DNA of 64,000 nt from Caulobacter sp. S45 (GTDB lineage Bacteria; Pseudomonadota; Alphaproteobacteria; Caulobacterales; Caulobacteraceae), in assembly GCF_009765965.1 (NCBI RefSeq), contig NZ_LMUL01000011.1, forward strand, positions 79,173 to 143,172. The letters run 5' to 3'. The translations under genes and the position numbers were made by a program. How positions within the stretch are numbered: position 1 is the stretch's first letter; each line of letters opens with the position of its first letter. The notes under the pieces are model-generated. The model saw only the letters and a list, made by a program, of their open reading frames with translations, ran no database searches and was not told where the DNA came from. Below, piece after piece: positions 54,278 through 63,673 of the stretch.

Positions 54278-56326
54278 TCATTTGAGAACCAGGTGTTGGT
54301 GGTCCGGCGGCAAGACTCCTCGAAGTACGTACTGGGCGCCATTCTGAGAGAGATGTTGCTGATCAAAATAGAAAGGCAATCTCCCGTCGCTAAAGCGGCA
54401 ACCCGACTGGTTGCAAAGCTTTTCAGAAAGAGAAACATATCTTACTCCAGGCACCGCCCGCGCGGAGCGTTCGACAATCTGGTCCATCGGGGCCGTGGCC
54501 GGCGTGACCCAAACGCTAGCCGCAGACCCACCTTGCGTTGCGAAGGACGGGGACATGATGTGCTGCAGCTGCTGTCGGAGTGGCATGAGGTCGGTAATGG
54601 TCTGTCGCACCGGGTCGAACTTGAAGCGGGGAACATCTCCAAAGACGACCACAGACTTCCCCGCTTTTAGGAAGGCGCGTTCGGTCGTTTCGAGGGTGTT
54701 GGTCAGGACCACGCCACTGGCGAGGCGGGGTACGTTTGGATCCACATCGATGTAGGCGTCGCTTGGCGTTTCGGACGCTGCGGCCCAGTAGCCCGTAAGG
54801 AAAACGGTCTTGATCCACGGGTCGGCGAGGACAGCGGCGATGGCTTGACGATTGTATGAGGCGCATTGCTGCGCGTGGCCAGGATGATTGGGCATCGCGC
54901 GTGTCGCTCCAAGCAGGGGCGGACACGATGATTTGGTGAACTCAATGAAGCCAAGACCTGCGTGCTGGGCAGCCTGGCGCAACCCGGAGCCCAGCGCGGC
55001 GGCGTGGCTGTCGCCGATCAACGCCACACGAGGGCGAGCGTCGACGGAAGCGCAAGCGGCGGACCGGTCCAGCCGAGCGTCGCCGTAGCCGGCAAGACAG
55101 TTTCCGCGGCCTCTGGCGACCAGATCCTCCACGGCGGCCACCTGCGGGGTCATGCGGTGTGGTAAGCCGTGGGTGAGCTTCAAACCAAAGGGGACAAGCA
55201 GGCTGACCGCAAGGGCGAATGCATATCGCACCAGCGCCTTGCGGTTAGGCATGGCGGCGATGCGGAACGGCCGCTCAATGAACCGCCAGGATAGATAGGC
55301 CAGGACAAACGAGAGGAGGGCGATAAGACCCAGCGTCAGGCTAGAGGGGGCTCCGGCCGAGCAGATCCAGGCGTAAGCCATAAGCGGCCAATGCCAAAGA
55401 TACCACGAGTAGGAGACTAGACCGACGCCAACCAACGGTCGCGCCGACAAGACGCGACGGTTGACGAAGCTACGCTCCGACGCGATTAGGCCGGCCGCGC
55501 CAAGCGCGGGCAAGGCGGCGGCCACGCCCGGAAAGGGCGTTTGTTCGTTGAAAATGATCACAGACAGCAGCAGGCACGCCAGGCTGCACGTCCCGATCAC
55601 CTCGGCGCGCGCGCCGCTGAAACGCGGTCCACCGTCAATTTGCCAGATGGCCAGCAAGGCTCCGATCCCGAGCTCCCACGCCCGGCTTGGCAACAAATAA
55701 AATGCAGCGACGGGTGCTTTGAGAAGCATTATCTCCGAAAGCCCGAAGGAGACGACGGTGAGGCCCGCCATTACCGGCAGTGTCGCCTTTGGAACGAAGC
55801 GCCTCATGAGTAGCAGAAGAACCGGAAAAAAAAGGTAGAATTGCTCTTCGATTCCGAGTGACCAAGTCATCAAAAATGTATCGAGATGGGCGTCGGGAGA
55901 AAAGTAATCCGTACGCAGCCAGAAATGAATATTTGAAACGCCCAGCAACGCATAAGCCACGCTTCCGCTGGAGCGGCGTAGCTCATCGGGGCTTAGAAGC
56001 GCGCATCCCAACGCGCAGGTGACTACGCTGACCGCGATCAACGCCGGCAGTATGCGCCTGGCTCGCCGAGCATAGAATGTAACGAACCGAAAAGTCTGTG
56101 CCCAGGTCTCTCGGTAGACGATCCCACCGATCAGGTATCCAGAAATAACAAAGAAGATATCGACACCGACAAAGCCGGAATGGAAGGGTTGCAGGCCTGC
56201 GTGAAAGAGAACGACTGAAATGACGGCGACGGCCCTGAGGCCGTCGATGTCGGCGCGATAACGGGGGGAGGCCTCGCGTTCGACTACGTCCACGGATCGC
56301 GCATCATCGAGCGCTTGGTCCATCAC
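54278..56326 (-). CDS. Acyltransferase-3/SGNH fusion protein (OafA-like)
   Basis: A 682-residue protein of the OafA/YrhL type. The N-terminal membrane domain has the acyltransferase-3 signature YRADIDGLRAVAVISVVLFH and GFVGVDIFFVISGYLIG, with about ten helices up to residue 370. The C-terminal periplasmic SGNH domain has ALIGDSHAAALGSGL (catalytic Ser) and YFDQQHLSQNGAQY (Asp/His). Such proteins O-acetylate surface polysaccharides. Adjacent starts at 56326 and 56323 cannot be separated. Confidence 0.93.
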   Translation of the reverse strand: MMDQALDDARSVDVVEREASPRYRADIDGLRAVAVISVVLFHAGLQPFHSGFVGVDIFFVISGYLIGGIVYRETWAQTFRFVTFYARRARRILPALIAVSVVTCALGCALLSPDELRRSSGSVAYALLGVSNIHFWLRTDYFSPDAHLDTFLMTWSLGIEEQFYLFFPVLLLLMRRFVPKATLPVMAGLTVVSFGLSEIMLLKAPVAAFYLLPSRAWELGIGALLAIWQIDGGPRFSGARAEVIGTCSLACLLLSVIIFNEQTPFPGVAAALPALGAAGLIASERSFVNRRVLSARPLVGVGLVSYSWYLWHWPLMAYAWICSAGAPSSLTLGLIALLSFVLAYLSWRFIERPFRIAAMPNRKALVRYAFALAVSLLVPFGLKLTHGLPHRMTPQVAAVEDLVARGRGNCLAGYGDARLDRSAACASVDARPRVALIGDSHAAALGSGLRQAAQHAGLGFIEFTKSSCPPLLGATRAMPNHPGHAQQCASYNRQAIAAVLADPWIKTVFLTGYWAAASETPSDAYIDVDPNVPRLASGVVLTNTLETTERAFLKAGKSVVVFGDVPRFKFDPVRQTITDLMPLRQQLQHIMSPSFATQGGSAASVWVTPATAPMDQIVERSARAVPGVRYVSLSEKLCNQSGCRFSDGRLPFYFDQQHLSQNGAQYVLRGVLPPDHQHLVLK

Positions 56327-56336
56327 TTAACCCTCG

Positions 56337-56990
56337 TCACCTGTCGGGTACTGCGCCGGGGGTTCCACCCCCGGCGAAAGCGCCAACGCGCCAGTTGGCT
56401 CCCACACTTCGTCGCGAACTGCAAATCGTTCCCCGCTCCCATCCTATATCGCGTATGGTTTGCAAATTGGAGCGTCCGAATCGCCAGTTGCCGTCGCGGA
56501 CATAGCCCTTCGGCTGGCACGCTATAGCTGACGAGCTCGACGGCTCGAAATGGGAGGGTGCCGAACGACCCCGGAGGCGCGCCTCTGGCTCCTCGCAGGA
56601 GCGGGTGTCACGCCAAAGCCATCGCCCGTGATGTTCGATTTCAGCGGCGCCGTCCGCCAATCTGCGACCGGGAGCGCGCCTCACCACCACCCCAAGGGAG
56701 GCCGCCATCGTCTTCCGATCGGAAATGGACCGGCTAGTCATTCGTGAACCAACCTTAATCCGGCGTGCCTTAGGGGAGGTCCGATCTTGATTTTTCCGAC
56801 TGAGGAGATTGGTCGCTTCGACAACCCCTTCGAGCCCCAGGTCCGGTTTGCTGGGACCGTGGATCGAGCGGCATAGCCGACAGTAATAGACGATTTGACC
56901 TTCAAATCGCGCGAATCGCTTTTGAGACATTGTGGCTCGGGTGACGGAGACCTGACCCGTTTCGGGGCACTCTGCATATATTCGGGGCAT
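56337..56990 (-). CDS. Doubtful zinc-ribbon-like open frame
   Basis: Only the N-terminal 45 residues look like a protein: MPRIYAECPETGQVSV, then QIVYYCRLCRSIH. The CPxTG plus CxxC spacing is reminiscent of small alphaproteobacterial zinc-ribbon proteins. The remaining 170 residues are Arg/Ser-rich and look non-coding, so the true gene, if any, may be much shorter or frameshifted. No ribosome site is evident. Confidence 0.3.
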   Translation of the reverse strand: MPRIYAECPETGQVSVTRATMSQKRFARFEGQIVYYCRLCRSIHGPSKPDLGLEGVVEATNLLSRKNQDRTSPKARRIKVGSRMTSRSISDRKTMAASLGVVVRRAPGRRLADGAAEIEHHGRWLWRDTRSCEEPEARLRGRSAPSHFEPSSSSAIACQPKGYVRDGNWRFGRSNLQTIRDIGWERGTICSSRRSVGANWRVGAFAGGGTPGAVPDR

Positions 56991-57603
56991 GGTGGCTCCT
57001 CATGCGCAGCGTCAAGCAAGCGACATGCCGGTTCGGTCTATCGGAGCTCATGAAGCTGATTGGAGATCGTCCGAGTTGTGTGGCCGGCCAGCCAATCTTT
57101 AGCCGCGGGTCGTGGGGTAGCCACAGGTTCGCGAGCACAGGCGACGTCGCCGAGATGGGCTGCATTGGCGCCCTGCTTAGCAGCGCCGACGAAATTTCGG
57201 GCCGGCGGTCGGCCGCTTCGTTGCGGGGGCGGAGGAGTTTGCGGGGGTAGACCGGTCTCCGCAAGTGTGTCCTGATGATTCATGGACGCACGCCACGAGA
57301 TCGAGCTTGCCGTCTGGAGGCGGAATCGGCCCAGGTTGCCTCGGCCCGTCACCCTATCCGGGCTCGCGCGATGGGCGTTGGCGTCGCTGACCTATCGCCC
57401 CCAACCGCGAACCGACGACGAGTGGTGGAACGAGCAGATTTGAGCCAACGGGGAGTATGGCCCTTGCGGGTAACCGGCTTCCATCGCAGTCGGGGTAGGC
57501 CTGGGCTTTGTCTGCTTAAGCTATCAAGCCGCACTAACTAGACCGCCGATGAGCAAGCGCCGACCCTTGGGCAAGGCGTGGTGTAGCCTTGATGCGCGCT
57601 TTA
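56991..57603. other. Gap left of the IS element
   Basis: No supported gene. Before the IS insertion the right end of this gap directly followed the acyltransferase gene that now ends at 58645. Confidence 0.4.
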
Positions 57604-57689
57604 GAGCGTGACCGTGTCTGATTGAATCTGGATTCCGCTTTTGAGCGGATCGTGATTCAAGATGCAGGCTGGGCAGGAGGCCAGCTTGC

Positions 57690-58112
57690 ATGGCGCGTCC
57701 GTACTCCAAGGATTTGCGAGATCGAGTGGCGGCGTTGGTGGTGTCTGGCGCCACGTGTCGTGAGGCGGCGGCGCGATTTGGGGTTGGCGTGGCGACGGCG
57801 GTTCGCTGGTCCCAGCGGCTTCGCACGACCGGCAGCGCAGCGGCCAAGCCGATGGGCGGAGCCCGGCGGCGCGCGCTGGCCAGCGAGCGGGAGTGGCTGC
57901 TGGCCCGGATCGCCGAGAAGCCGGATCTGACGCTGCGGGCGATCCAGGCGGAGTTGGCGGCGCGATCCGTCGTGGTCAGCTATGACGCGGTGTGGCGCTT
58001 CTATCTACGCGAGGGAATGACCTTCAAAAAAAAGCCTGCACGCCGCCGAGCAGGATCGGCCGGACGTGGCCAGGAAGCGGGACCGCTGGAGACGCCACCA
58101 GAAGCGTCTTGA
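57690..58112 (+). CDS. IS630 transposase, N-terminal frame (HTH domain)
   Basis: This 140-codon frame carries the helix-turn-helix region: YSKDLRDRVAALVVSGATCREAAARFGVGVATAVRWSQ, then a linker and IQAELAARSVVVSYDAVWRFYLREGMTFKK. The frame leaves the family sequence at an A8 run (58026-58033). Skipping one base there joins it to the next frame and restores the usual family sequence FKKSLHAAEQDRPDVARK. Single-frame relatives read straight through at this point. So production of the full transposase needs slippage at the A run, or the element is inactivated. Confidence 0.85.
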   Translation: MARPYSKDLRDRVAALVVSGATCREAAARFGVGVATAVRWSQRLRTTGSAAAKPMGGARRRALASEREWLLARIAEKPDLTLRAIQAELAARSVVVSYDAVWRFYLREGMTFKKKPARRRAGSAGRGQEAGPLETPPEAS

Positions 58113-58632
58113 TCCGCGCCGCCTGGTGTTCATCGACGAGACCTGGGCCAAAACCAACATGACCCGCATCCACGGCCGCTGCGCTCGCGGACAGCGGCTC
58201 CTGGCCAAGGTCCCCCACGGCCACTGGAAGACCCTGACCTTCCTGGCCGCCCTGCGCTGCGACCGGATCACCGCCCCCTTCGTCCTGGACGGGCCGATCA
58301 ACGGCGACTGGTTCAAGGCTTATGTCGAACAGGTGCTGGTCCCAACCCTGCCCCCCGGCGATGTCGTGGTCATGGACAATCTGGGCAGCCACAAGGCCGC
58401 GGCGGTCAGGCAGGCTATCCGAAAGGCCGGCGCCCACCTGATCTTCCTACCGCCCTACAGCCCCGACCTGAACCCCATCGAGCAGGTCTTCGCCAAGCTC
58501 AAGGCCCTCCTGCGCAAAGCCGCTGAGCGAACCGTCGAAAACACCTGGCGGCGCATCGGCCAACTCCTCGAACACTTCTCAGCGACCGAGTGCGCAAATT
58601 ACCTCGTCAACTCAGGATATGCTCCAAGCTGA
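58066..58632 (+). CDS. IS630 transposase, C-terminal DDE frame
   Basis: This frame encodes the catalytic domain with all three acidic residues: Asp in LVFIDETWAKTN, Asp in VVVMDNLGSHKA and Glu in NPIEQVFAKLKALLRK. Coding in this frame really begins just after the A8 run (58026-58033), so the ATG at 58066 is not necessarily a native start. The stop lies 13 bases inside the right inverted repeat end. Confidence 0.88.
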   Translation: MARKRDRWRRHQKRLDPRRLVFIDETWAKTNMTRIHGRCARGQRLLAKVPHGHWKTLTFLAALRCDRITAPFVLDGPINGDWFKAYVEQVLVPTLPPGDVVVMDNLGSHKAAAVRQAIRKAGAHLIFLPPYSPDLNPIEQVFAKLKALLRKAAERTVENTWRRIGQLLEHFSATECANYLVNSGYAPS

Positions 58633-58644
58633 TACGGTCACGCT

Positions 58645-59679
58645 CTAGAGCGACGCGGCCGGGTAACGTCTCGCGGTTGTCAGTTGTTTATAAAACCGAT
58701 TGATGGCCATTCCAGCAGGACCTTCAATATAGGTGAACGATAGGTGCGCGAGTCCAAGGGACGCCAACACGACGACGGTAAGGCTGAACCAATCGGGCGC
58801 GCCCAATCGCGTCAGCATCTTCAGGGTCGAGACACCCAGCGCTTGGTGCAACAGATAGAGCGAGTAGGATCGAAGGCCGATCCAACCGAGCGGTCCCATC
58901 ACCACTTTGATCCGCAAGGCGAGCATCATCAGCAATGCGCCGCCAAGCGCCCCGATATAGGCCACCATCGCCCAATGGGGGTGAAAGGCCGGGTCATAGC
59001 GTAAGGCCCCAAAGGGGAGCGTGATAAGCGCCACGCCGGCGCAAACCCACCCCACCCTCCTTTTCTCGTAGATCAGTAACCAAGCCGACATTCCGAGGAG
59101 AAACAAAGGCATCCACTTCGCCGCCACGGCTGCATCTGCAAATGCCGTGCGCCCAGCCGCGGCGATTCCTGCTCCTATGAGCGTAACGGCGACCAAGCCA
59201 AGCCAGTAATGGCGCCGAAAAACCGCCAGAGACACAGCCGTAAACCCGTAAAACAGCAATTCGGGTGTTAGTGACCAGTAACTTGGATCCACTAAACGGT
59301 GATGCCCGCTGTACAGCGTTATGTTTTTGATGTAATCAAGAATTCGATGGGGGAAAATTGGAGAGCCCACCCAGTTTAGAAACAACCACGTTGAGCTCAT
59401 CCAAAATAAATAGGCTGGGTATAATCGCGCCACCCGTTTAACAAAAAATTCAATAGCATTTCCGGATGAACGAGCCGTCATGCTAATCGCAATGCCGGAT
59501 ATTATAAAGAATAGTTCGACCCCGAATCGGCCTACCTGCGCCACGGCAGGCGTATGAGTTAAGCCCGTCCAGGCAGTTTCGCTGGTATAATGATAGGCGA
59601 GCACGCTGCAGATCGCGATGCCCCGGAACGCGTCAATGGTCGGATTTCGTTCATGACCCAGCGCCTTCGTCATCGTCAC
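58645..59679 (-). CDS. Acyltransferase family 3 membrane protein
   Basis: A 344-residue polytopic protein of the acyltransferase-3 family without an SGNH domain. Signature sequences are NPTIDAFRGIAICSVLAYH and GRFGVELFFIISGIAISMT, with about ten helices. It would acylate a polysaccharide or lipid. The IS630 element sits exactly in its stop codon: the present stop is TAG (TA of the target duplication plus the first IS base), and removing the element would give TAA at the same place. The protein is therefore unchanged, but its 3' untranslated region is now IS sequence. Confidence 0.9.
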   Translation of the reverse strand: MTMTKALGHERNPTIDAFRGIAICSVLAYHYTSETAWTGLTHTPAVAQVGRFGVELFFIISGIAISMTARSSGNAIEFFVKRVARLYPAYLFWMSSTWLFLNWVGSPIFPHRILDYIKNITLYSGHHRLVDPSYWSLTPELLFYGFTAVSLAVFRRHYWLGLVAVTLIGAGIAAAGRTAFADAAVAAKWMPLFLLGMSAWLLIYEKRRVGWVCAGVALITLPFGALRYDPAFHPHWAMVAYIGALGGALLMMLALRIKVVMGPLGWIGLRSYSLYLLHQALGVSTLKMLTRLGAPDWFSLTVVVLASLGLAHLSFTYIEGPAGMAINRFYKQLTTARRYPAASL

Positions 59680-60052
59680 CGTTCATTTCGCACCTGCGAG
59701 AGGCGGTAAAGATCATCGGTCGTTAACGACGGCAAGGGTCTCCCCAACATCAACGTCCCGGTGGCCGACGATTCCTGTTTGGGACGCCAGAAGGCGGGAC
59801 CAACGCGCCGGGAGGCAGCTCGTCAGGTTCTTGTGACCGTGAGCAATCTCGGACGGCCTGGAACGCCTGCGACCCGGTTCCGACCCAATTGCTGGATGAC
59901 CGCCTACGCGCCTGGCGCGACCCGGACGGTTCGTTTGGACGCGCGGGGATGTGCGTCTGCGACAGACTCAACCGCAGGGCGATAACATTTCACAATGTAG
60001 CAATATATTGCAATGATGATACATTCGAGCCTCGGCTCTCTGGGGTAAACAG
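59680..60052. promoter_or_regulatory. Divergent promoter region with a 12-bp palindrome
   Basis: No gene. It separates the divergent acyltransferase and GT2 genes. The right part turns AT-rich and contains the perfect palindrome GCAATATATTGC at 60000-60011, about 42 bases before the GT2 start. This may be an operator or part of the promoter. Confidence 0.5.
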
Positions 60053-61216
60053 ATGCCGGTCGCAGACGTTCTAATTCCGGCCTTCAACGCCGCATCGACG
60101 GTCAGGCAATCGCTGCTTTCCATTCAGCAGCAAACGGTGCGAGATATTAAAATCATCGTTGTGGATGACGGCTCCACCGACTCGACGCCTCAGATCCTGG
60201 CGGAAATTGCCGCGACCGACCCGCGCGTGCAGGTCATCTCCAAGCCGAATGGCGGCATCGTGGAGGCGCTGAATATCGGTTTGACGTTTTGCGAGTCGGC
60301 CATCATTGCGCGACATGATGCAGATGACATCGCAAGGCCTGAGCGCTTCGCGCTCCAGCTCGCCTATCTCGACCTTTATCCGGATTGCCTAGCTGTCTCC
60401 GGCTCGGCCCGCCACATCGATCAAAACGGACACGCCTTGGGCACCATAGCCGTCATGGGTTGTCCGAGCCGCGCCGACCCAAACTGGGCGCCCGTGCGAG
60501 AGCCCTATCTTATGCACCCCTTCTTGATGGTCCGCCGGGCGGCGATGGAGGCGGTTGGCGGATACAGGTACGTTTGCCACGCGGAAGACGCAGATCTTTA
60601 CTGGCGTCTAAGTGAGATCGGCGTTTTACATAATATGTCTGACATACTTGGCGACTATCGGATACATCCAGATAGCATTATGAGTAAGTCGATCCTAAAT
60701 GGACGGGTCTCAGCTGTCTCATCGCAGTTGTCTGGAATTTCCGCACTGCGGCGGCGGGCGGGGCGAAACGATCTTTCCTTCGACGTCTGCGCAAAGGCCG
60801 TTATGGACGCGGCCACTGACCTACGCCGCATGATCGAGCTGGTTTCGGGCGAGCTTGACGCAGAGGAGGTGAGGCGATTGATGGTCGATGTCGCCGGCAA
60901 AATGCTAGAACTTACCAGTTACCGACCTTATGAACTGCAACTGTCTGATTGCCAGTTTATCAATAAGGCGATCAAAGATAGTGCCGCTAGACTGCCATCT
61001 TTGAATCGTCGGCAACTCTATCATCAACGCCTGCTTGCGATGTTGAGATTGATCCTGAAGAAGGATTTCGCGTCGGCCTATGCGCTATCACCGATAAACG
61101 CCTATCCCCGCGTCGCTCAGTACGCGCTGGGCGTCGGGATCAAAAAGATCTTCCCCGCGCTGGGAAGGAAGCCGGCCGCCCCGATTTGGGTCGGTCTATC
61201 GGGTGAGCCTCTGTAA
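60053..61216 (+). CDS. Glycosyltransferase family 2
   Basis: A 387-residue GT2 enzyme. Motifs: ADVLIPAFNAASTVRQSLLSIQQQ, KIIVVDDGSTDSTPQILAEI, NGGIVEALNIGLTFCESAIIARHDADDIARPERF and YVCHAEDADLYWRLSEIG. The C-terminal 150 residues are helical and may govern membrane association or acceptor choice. Start ATG 60053. Sugar specificity unknown. Confidence 0.9.
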   Translation: MPVADVLIPAFNAASTVRQSLLSIQQQTVRDIKIIVVDDGSTDSTPQILAEIAATDPRVQVISKPNGGIVEALNIGLTFCESAIIARHDADDIARPERFALQLAYLDLYPDCLAVSGSARHIDQNGHALGTIAVMGCPSRADPNWAPVREPYLMHPFLMVRRAAMEAVGGYRYVCHAEDADLYWRLSEIGVLHNMSDILGDYRIHPDSIMSKSILNGRVSAVSSQLSGISALRRRAGRNDLSFDVCAKAVMDAATDLRRMIELVSGELDAEEVRRLMVDVAGKMLELTSYRPYELQLSDCQFINKAIKDSAARLPSLNRRQLYHQRLLAMLRLILKKDFASAYALSPINAYPRVAQYALGVGIKKIFPALGRKPAAPIWVGLSGEPL

Positions 61217-61417
61217 CGGCGAGATCGCTAGGCTGTCGTCCGAGAACAACCCCGGCTCTCACAGGTAAACCTTGCCGGCAAAGGCGTCCCAGGCCTGGAA
61301 AGGCGGGGGTAGCTGGCTTGCCCGATGGGATCCTGGGAAGGCGACGGGTCGGGCGGCGCTAACTCTCGCTGTCTTCCTAGGCCGCTTGAGGCCGCCAGCT
61401 AAGCTTTTGGCACCCGA

Positions 61418-61696
61418 TCAGACGTCCCCTCCAGGGCCCGAGGGAGGGGGCTGGCCGATGTAGGGATGGTTGCGCGCCCAATTCGCCTTGCCGATCTCGA
61501 CCATGCGCTCCCGACGCATGCAGCCGCAGCTTCCCACACTGCCACGGCGAAGCTCATTGACCGTCGCGCGAACCGAGCCGCCGCAGTCGCAAATGCAAAG
61601 CCAGGTCAGCTTGCCACTAGGCGTGTGGCCATCGCAGCAGATCGCGACCAACCGCTCAAAGCGTAGATGGGTCAAATCCGCACGGGGTTTTGGCAA
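61418..61696 (-). CDS. Small Cys-rich zinc-ribbon protein, phage/plasmid-type
   Basis: A 92-residue protein starting at TTG. The pattern LRFERLVAICCDGHTPSGK, then LTWLCICDCGGSVRATVNEL and GSVGSCGCMRRERM gives CxCDCG and SCGC pairs, typical of small zinc-binding proteins common in phages and mobile regions. Function unknown; nucleic-acid binding is plausible. It is the only phage-like gene in the window. Confidence 0.65.
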   Translation of the reverse strand: MPKPRADLTHLRFERLVAICCDGHTPSGKLTWLCICDCGGSVRATVNELRRGSVGSCGCMRRERMVEIGKANWARNHPYIGQPPPSGPGGDV

Positions 61697-62037
61697 TCGG
61701 AATTCCCAATTCGGCGGGCGCGGCCTAGTTGCGGAGCGACACCCTCCCAGTCAAGGAAAAGCGTGCGATTTCACGTGTGCATATCATAGATGCCCCCTTT
61801 GCGATCATGGCCTCGGCAACGCCGGCGCCACGCACCGCAGCGGCCGGGATTCTCCATAAGCGGAAGGTATGGTATGGTGCTCTGTCAAACGGTGCTCATC
61901 GGATCGAAATGCCTCGGCCACAGCGTTTATCATGATGCAAAGTGGCGATACCTCGGCTTCTTACTTTATGGTTCACTGGGCGCGGCGCGCGCCCGCCTTA
62001 ACCTCAATGACATCGCGTTTGGGGTGAGGGTGCCGAG
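61697..62037. other. Gap upstream of phosphatase copy 3
   Basis: No gene supported. It should hold the promoter for the phosphatase gene and that of the minus-strand zinc-ribbon gene. Confidence 0.4.
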
Positions 62038-62790
62038 ATGAAAACCTATGCTGTTGGCGACATTCACGGCCGCCTCGACCTGCTGATGTTGGCTCTCGAA
62101 AAGATCGAGGCTCATGCGCGGGGCGAAGTTGCTCGGCTAATTTTTCTTGGCGACTATATCGACCGCGGTGAAGAGAGCCGCGCTGTAGTCAGCGTGCTGA
62201 AAGAACTAGAACAGTCTCCCAACGTTCATTGCCTGCTCGGAAATCACGAGGAGATGATGCTGGTGGCGATCCGTGGTCGTGACCCCCGTGATCTGAATCG
62301 TTGGATAAACAGTGGAGGGGACGAGACGGTCAGGTCTTACGGTGGACGCGGACTGGGCGACCTAAGCGATTTGGATGTCCTTCCGGAAGAGCACGCAGCC
62401 TGGTTCGAGAGCTTGCCGACGCTGATCTCTGATCATAACCGGATCTATGTTCATGCTGGCCTGATGCCACGGGTGCCCGCTATCGACCAGGATGACGAAA
62501 TCAAGCTTTGGATTCGTGAGCGCTTTCTTCGGGCTAAAAATCTCAAAGCGTTTCCGGATGGGAAGCACATCGTGCACGGCCACACACCTCAGTGGAAAGG
62601 AAAGCCCGACGCCGATCAGCCCGAACTGCTCGATCATCGGACCAACCTCGACACGGGCGCATATGCGACGGGCGCCCTTACCGTTGGCGTCTTCGATTTC
62701 GAGCGACCTGGCGGCCCGACCGAGCTTCTGGTCGCGCGGATCCAAGCCACGCACCTAGATCCGACATCGCCTGCAACCTTGATCGATTAG
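62038..62790 (+). CDS. PPP-family metallophosphatase (copy 3 of 3)
   Basis: A 250-residue phosphatase with GDIHGRLDLL, IFLGDYIDRGEES, LLGNHEEMM, IYVHAGLMP and HIVHGHTPQW, the complete PPP metal-binding set. Alignment by eye with copy 1 at 2411-3145 is close along the whole length, so these two are recent paralogs or were acquired together. They stand near opposite ends of the window, on opposite strands. Substrate unknown. Confidence 0.92.
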   Translation: MKTYAVGDIHGRLDLLMLALEKIEAHARGEVARLIFLGDYIDRGEESRAVVSVLKELEQSPNVHCLLGNHEEMMLVAIRGRDPRDLNRWINSGGDETVRSYGGRGLGDLSDLDVLPEEHAAWFESLPTLISDHNRIYVHAGLMPRVPAIDQDDEIKLWIRERFLRAKNLKAFPDGKHIVHGHTPQWKGKPDADQPELLDHRTNLDTGAYATGALTVGVFDFERPGGPTELLVARIQATHLDPTSPATLID

Positions 62791-63022
62791 TCGGCAAACG
62801 GCCGGCGCACGAACCCACTGGACCGCTTAGGAAGGCGCGAGCCTGGCGGTTACGGTCTGCGGCTCGTCGATAAAGACCGCTGAGCGCTCCGTTGGGCAAG
62901 CTTAGTGCCTATCACTTCCAAAATGGGCATCAACCGACGAGCCGCTTTACAGACACGCCAACGGCGATCTGGCGTTGAGGCCGATCAGCTAGGCGGGGGG
63001 CGGCTTGAGGTCCAGCCGGGGG

Positions 63023-63352
63023 TCAACGCGCCATTGCATTGGCCGCTCCGTTCGTTTCATCCCCATCGGTTGACAAGCGACGAGGCGCTATGCGCCGCAG
63101 CGGGGGTCCGGCTGGCTCCTCATCATCTGCATCCGGGCGATCGTTCGCCGGGGAAAGCCAAGACTGGGTCATGGGCTTCTGGACAAACGAAGTCATGAAC
63201 TGGGCGGCCGCGACGCCGCCAAGCGCGATCGCCACAACGATGATGGCGCGCACAACAAACCGCCTTGCGTTGAAGAGGCGCTGCGACCAGATCGCATTCG
63301 CCGCCGAAACGGGCGGCTCAAAAGCCTGTTGGTGGCGGTCGGTCTGTTCCAA
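63023..63352 (-). CDS. Hypothetical single-pass membrane protein
   Basis: A 109-residue protein starting at TTG. Residues 30-55 form one membrane helix (FVVRAIIVVAIALGGVAAAQFM). The tail is acidic then Arg-rich (DRPDADDEEPAGPP). No family recognised. The opposite strand is also open over the same span, so this call is tentative. Confidence 0.4.
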   Translation of the reverse strand: MEQTDRHQQAFEPPVSAANAIWSQRLFNARRFVVRAIIVVAIALGGVAAAQFMTSFVQKPMTQSWLSPANDRPDADDEEPAGPPLRRIAPRRLSTDGDETNGAANAMAR

Positions 63353-63373
63353 AAAACCTACTCTTTAGCTCCA

Positions 63374-63616
63374 TCAAAATAGCTTGGGCTGTTTTCGAGC
63401 AAGAGTCCACATCCGTGCTGCTGAGCGTGAACCCGGGAGGTCGTTCGTATAGCTGAGATGTGGGGGCCAAAGCTGTGTCTGTACACTATAGGAGAGGCGT
63501 TCTGGTGAATCCCCGAGGGCGTGGGGCGCAAAGGCCGAGGCGGCTATGGATAACAAAGCGATAACAATTATCGCGTCTTCAACGGATGGGCCAAAGCTTA
63601 GGAGGTTGGAAACCAC
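63374..63616 (-). CDS. Doubtful small exported or membrane protein
   Basis: An 80-codon frame starting at GTG with one hydrophobic stretch (AIIVIALLSIAASAFAPHAL) resembling a signal peptide, followed by an unremarkable tail. No domain and no clear ribosome site. It could be chance. Confidence 0.25.
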   Translation of the reverse strand: MVSNLLSFGPSVEDAIIVIALLSIAASAFAPHALGDSPERLSYSVQTQLWPPHLSYTNDLPGSRSAARMWTLARKQPKLF

Positions 63617-63673
63617 GAATTTTCACCTGCTGTGAAGCAGTGGGCCCTATGACGGGGAATGTAGCAATGAGAG

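Larger units (their letters stand above)
57604..58645 (+). mobile_element. IS630-family insertion sequence
   Basis: The element is 1042 bp, bounded by terminal inverted repeats: the left end GAGCGTGACCGTGTCTGATT and the inverse of the right end GAGCGTGACCGTATCAGCTT agree at 17 of 20 positions, the first 12 perfectly. It is flanked by the dinucleotide TA on both sides (57602-57603 and 58646-58647), the target duplication expected of IS630/Tc1 elements. It carries a two-frame transposase. Near-perfect ends suggest a fairly recent insertion. Confidence 0.9.
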
